Notes under the pieces: model-generated | Databases searched by the model: none | What the model saw: only the letters and a program-made list of their open reading frames with translations | Told to the model about the DNA's origin: nothing | Assembly (NCBI GenBank): GCA_007844125.1 | Contig: CM017572.1 | Coordinates: 26,927,879 to 26,991,878 of the forward strand | Direction: 5' to 3' | Length of the DNA: 64,000 nt | DNA from: Sinonovacula constricta | Taxonomy: Eukaryota > Mollusca > Bivalvia > Cardiida > Solecurtidae | Part shown: piece by piece, positions 44,401 to 50,400 of the stretch | Layout: every line of letters starts with the position of its first letter | How positions within the stretch are numbered: the stretch's first letter is position 1 | Program-made: the position numbers and the translations under genes

Positions 44401-47400
44401 GAGGTTAATGGGGCCTTGACTAGAAAAGTTTTCAAAAGAGTGTTAAGTACTACATGATGAAATATAGTTTTACATTTACCTCAGTACGATCTATATCATG
44501 TCTGTTTTGTTTGTTTTTCCTATGATTAATAAAGTACAGAATAATGTACTGAATAATATATACCGCTTGCATGAAAATGTCAAAGAAAAAGAAAACATCT
44601 CAATTTATTGATACATTCGTCCCCAACAAATTAAGACTATCAAAACTATTAAAGTTGATCAGTTCTTACAAAAAAAAAATCAGTTAAATATCAGTATTAA
44701 AAAGCCAAAGCCAAACACTGACAAGAAAAGGTTGACAATAAAATAATCCACAAGTGTTTTAATTCTGGATTAACCCAATCACCCACCAGACTTAACTCTT
44801 AAGCTGACCACAAGGTTACTCACCATTCTAAAAATACCTGTCAGCACTAAAACTGATATAAGCACAAACTGGCCAAACCCTTACAAATAACATGGCCTCA
44901 GATCACTAGAAGCTGGCTGATCATAAGAATCTACACTTTTTGCATGATTAGTGTTCAGTTTCTAGCAATATGTTGTTTGTTAGCTGTATACAATGCTCAT
45001 ATCCATGTTAAAAAATTACTTTTTTATGCTGCTGAGTGTGTATTTATCAGGCTAGGGTAAGTACAGTGCACCTCCAGACCTGTTAGCTCTCTTTGAAAGT
45101 TGTCTGATTAGTGTCTACACTGTTTGATGCTAAGTCTATCTCTTAAGATCTTATGACCTAAGTTTGTTGTTGTAAGCAAGTAAGGATATATATGGTGAAT
45201 GAAAGTTATGAAGCAGATGAAGGGTTAACCTATTATAGTAAGCACCATGAGAGTGTGGCGTGTTTTATGTTGATTGGATGAGGGATTGGGATGGGATATG
45301 CCAGCATTTTTGCCAATACTGTGCAGGATATTTCTATCTTTTAGCACAGGGGCGCTTATGAGTTGCCCAGGGACTGAACCCGGCCGGTCCATCATACTGA
45401 TGAGTCAGGCGAAATGCTGTCCCCTAAGCCCAGAGCATTACAAGGGTAGCCACTACTACCAACTTTAAAGTCTTTGGTTTGACCTGGCTTGGATTTAAAC
45501 CCGCGACCTCCCGATCCGCAAGGCGACGATCTACCACTTGAGCTATTGCAGCCGGTTTGATAGGATGGCATATGGGTCAACAACATTTGTAGCACAAAAA
45601 TGATTAGGGAAGAATAAAGCAACTTATAGAGAAACACCATAAAGGTGGTATCTAACAGTTTGCTTATACATGTAACAATATAAGACCTTTGTTTGGGGTA
45701 TTTGTACATAATTTCTGCAGAGAAAAAATCATACATTAGTCTAAGCTTTGGTAATTTTCAACAGTATTTCAATTTAAGGGCAGTATTAATCATTAATCAA
45801 CACTTAAATGTTCATTCTTTTCAAATCTTTAAATAAGAAAGGTTGGGATTCCTGCTAAAAATAGAGATCGATGTCACAACGGATGACATGGATGAGTTAA
45901 AACGTAAGTGGTCACTTGGGTTTGTTAATTTAAAAATAGCTAACTCACAGTGCAGCGTGGCTCAGATAGGAAATACATGTTCGAAATGACGATTGTGATG
46001 TTATGGTTCACTTTTCAGACAGGTGTAGGACATCAATAAACAGCATTTTGCAAGATCTGTTCAAGGAATAATGGTTTATTATGACCTTTAATGAAAATAT
46101 TTTTGGTCCAAAGTGTCGGATTCCAACTTTAAGAGGGAAACTCTCACTGTTCCGATATTTAGAGATCTGATTTCCCTGTACAAATAAACCCTCTGAAGTT
46201 AAGTTCTTATCACACAAACACTCCAAACTGGACATGTTTGTGGTTCTTAACGATCACTCCAAACAAGTTATGTTTGGTGTTTTTCACAAGTAAAGTGAAC
46301 TTCAATGACCAGCTGAGCATTTTAGCATAGCAAGATGTATGAGTGTTCAATTTGTACCTAAATCCAAACAAGTTGGATATTCATATTGTTTTTCAATACA
46401 AATTATTATAAGATGACAGTAATGTCTTGACAATGATTTTAATGATGCATGATTTTAGATGTTAACCATAAATTCACATAAACTGTTGATGTAAAAAGTG
46501 AAAGGATTGGAATGTTTAAAGTTGGAACTTTCAAGGAAGTTGTAGCATCATAGATCGCAGTACAGGCCTAGACCATAATAAAGAGCAGGCCTACAGTGTA
46601 CTGCTACTGATATATTTACTTATCAATGGTTCAACTGTAGCAGTAGAATGGATAGAAGTATAAAAAAGACAAATTATGACATGGCTTCCTCAGAATGCTG
46701 CCATAGCGGATTATTTATCTACATGTCAATTTTTCATTTGATTTTCAAATTATTTAATAATGTTTACAGAAACATTCAAATTCTCAAAAAAGATGCTTCT
46801 ATCAACAGAATGTCACAGTAACAAAACAATTTCTTACCAACACTTCTTTCCGAGACTTCATCAATGGCATAAAGAGTAGGAGGGCTTCGAATCTCAAACC
46901 CATACAATTGCAGGGTCAAGCTTCGACCCCTCATTATAACTTTTTTTCCATCGCAATCACATCACATGTATAGTTTACCCACTTTCTTAGGAGTTCCTTC
47001 AAAGATGACATGACTCAAACAAGTCATTTCAGTCATTTTAGCTGACATATTTACAGTGACAGTATTTTGTTATTGCTAAACAGAAATTTAGGTCCTTATT
47101 TCACTTCAAACACTTTTGTCCTAATTTCAGATAGCTGCATTTTACCCATGCAGATTCTAATTGCTTAACAAAAAAATAATACTAAAAAGTACTTTTTTGA
47201 ACTTTTTTTTATTCTTTCTTCTTAAATTTATTCCAACTAATCAAAAGTTGGACCCTATCAGAATTTAGTACTGCATGTAAAATTGTTTTGACATAAAAAA
47301 ATACAACAAACTTTTAGATCATATTGTCCAAAATTTGTTACAACTTAAGTCATAAGAAAGAAGTCTGAAGTTTTGAGACAGTGTTGACAACTTTGTGAGT

Positions 47401-50400
47401 CATCTACAAAAATCTGGAAAGATGGCACTGATCTCATATTCCACTCTCTGTTCCTCACACAGGCGTATGTCTGATGACTTTGTTTATGTCTTGTAGGACT
47501 TGTATTTATCCATACATACACATACATAGTTCTCTTGTTTTGCAACATTCTTTTTCCATGTTCAGAAGTCACAACACATTGAGTACATAGACTGATGCAC
47601 ACTTTTGGACTCTTTACGAAACAAGTTTTCCTTCATATAAATGTATTTACGGCAAAATTGGACAAAATTTACACCTCCGTTGAAAGTATCCACAGAATGC
47701 AGTGGCTTTCAGATGGAAATTAACTTTTCTTTTCATTATATTCAATTATTTATTATTTTATTTTTACACTTAAAATATAAGCGCCAAAAATTTAAGTCCT
47801 TTAACAGAAATCTGAAGCTACCAAAAGACCTAGGATATTTTACAATAATGATTTAACTAAGTATTAAACCATGGGTATGTATGCTCCCTTCATTTACATA
47901 TTAATCTTTTTAAGTCTCAATAGCTGCCACACATAACTGGAGAAAAATAAACTCAGGTTATTCATTGTCCTCATGTACAATGAACAAAGGATGAAGATTT
48001 AAGGGATTTTGTGTAGGGCTATGACATTAGAAGCTTATCATACCTGTATTGAACAAGGTCTGAAATCCAGAATTTAATCTGCACCTCACTGTTCATACTA
48101 TAGTGTTGATAATGATAGACCTAGCTGTATCAGAGGGACAATCAAAGACCAACAAAGTGATTAGCATTTCAACACCCTGGACAGAACAATTGACAAAGCT
48201 TGCAAGGCAGTATTTCTAAATAGACTCACACAGTTAGAAATAATGGGAGATAATTTTTAGGTGGCAATTCCATTGTTTTTTTTATTTGCTTTTATTTGTG
48301 TTTTTTTAAAATACAATGCACCAACATATTGATGGTTATTATAGCACACCTATTATGGTGAAGCAAGGCCCCAGACAAATATCTGGATAAAACCATCTGC
48401 ACACCACATGTCGTCTTGAAGAACTTCCCACATCAAGTCCTTTACCCCAACCAGGATTCGAATCCATACAGTGGGCAGTTAGCAGTCAGATTAGTTACAA
48501 GTCTGAGACTCAACCATACAACAAGGTGCACCACTTACAATATTATTGATTCCATTTTATTGCATATGTGTATTTGCATGCAGCATATTACAGACTAATT
48601 TATGCATGTACAATGTAATTAAAATATGCAAAAACTGAAAATTTATTACATGTTCAGTTAGTTCCATTTTAATAAGTGTTTTTGCTTTCAAATGCTGTCA
48701 TTTAAATCTTCTTTTTTTTTTCTCAAAGCCATTGCATCTTCCTATTCTTCTGTCATAAATCTTATTTCATTCAAAATCTATTTCAAGATGATAATAGTGC
48801 CTTTAATCAATTTTCCTCTGATATCTTTATAAAAAATCTGGCCAATTTCTGACTGTTTTTAGCTGCCATTTTGTTTATGTGACAGCAATGCTTACAAACC
48901 ACTGATGTGAAACTGTATGTAAAGTTGGAAGCAGATTTCCATGATGCTTTCAATATAACAGCTTGTCATGTATCACACCTGGCATAATATATCATATATA
49001 TTCAGACTGCAGACAAACTGGTCTTGGAATGATCTTTAGAAGTCCAACTAAAGGAAGAAAGGCAGGCTATACTGGTACCACTTAAATGACTTTTGTTATT
49101 ATAAAAAAAAGCATTATAATACACAATCTTACTATATCACAGGATAACTATTTTTGAAGGGGGTAAACATCTGACAAACTAAGCAACCACCATTTCTTCA
49201 AGTCCATTTTTAATATTCCTTGCACATTTACACCAATCAAAAGCTAAAAATAAACTTCTTGAAAAGGTTCTCATTAGATCCATTTATGTCTGTATAGTAC
49301 TTCTCATTTTTCCTTTCTATACAAAGGTATCAATGAAATGAATGTGAGTACTGCTTTTGATACTGCCACATTGACAGAACATTGTAAAATGATCTTCTAT
49401 GGAGAATCTTCTACACAGAATTTAACATACTTAAATTTCCTTTGATTGATGATTTCTTTTCTTAAGCAATCTGTTGTTATTGTTATAATACTTAATTGTG
49501 CTAAGAGTCCTGAAGCAGCTTTTGGTGGGTGCTGAAAGTTCACCTTTGGAAGATTTTTTATTTACTGTGGTGTGAAATAATGAAATATCAAACTACATAA
49601 CTAATAAGCATTATGAAATTGAGTCTTATTTTTTATTAGAGCATAATTTAATGATGTGTGCAGCTGGAACCTCCAGACAGTTTATCAAAAGGTGTACAGC
49701 TATTGAATGGTTCTGTTCACCTTCACCTTCCATCTTTAGGCGTAGGGCGAGCCAATCTCTAAGCACAGTTGTCGTTAAGACCTCACTATAACAACTCTGC
49801 TATGGACTCAATGACAACAATCTTATCAACATATCAACAATAATTAACCCACACTGAATTTGATTTTAAGGACCATAACCATAATAATATATACATATTA
49901 TAGCAACTGCAAGTTAAAATAACTCATCAATATTTATACATTTTTGATAATAAATGCACAATAAAGGTTGACAGCTAGAGTCATTGCACAAAGAAGTGCA
50001 GGTCCTGATCAGACAGCTCCCAGCAAGAGCTCACTGAGTTGTGTCTACACTGTGTCTACACTATCTGCCAATTCTTGATCAAGTTCTGTTTTGCTAGTAA
50101 AGAGATAACAAAGTAAGACGGAAGTTTATATCAAATCATATGCATATCCAATCTTATTTACAAAGAATCAGTCATTGGTGGCTAGTGTGTCAACAAGAGA
50201 ACAATGCCATTAGCTAGTGACTTAAATTAAAATAACATTACTTTTTATCATTCCCCAATAACAAAATACAAATTTATTTCCGATACAAGATGTGAAGCTG
50301 ACGAATGCTAACAGTTTACTTCCTTTCTGATTCAATTCTAATTAGGGAAGAAGAATGAAGAAGTTATTGATTTAAAATGGGTGTTGCCTTTATACATTCA

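Noticed and set aside
45392..45736. 114-codon minus-strand open frame with SSGRSSPCGSGGRGFKSKPG
   Set aside because: It is read-through of a family-3 SINE; the Gly/Ser-rich part is its tRNA-like head.
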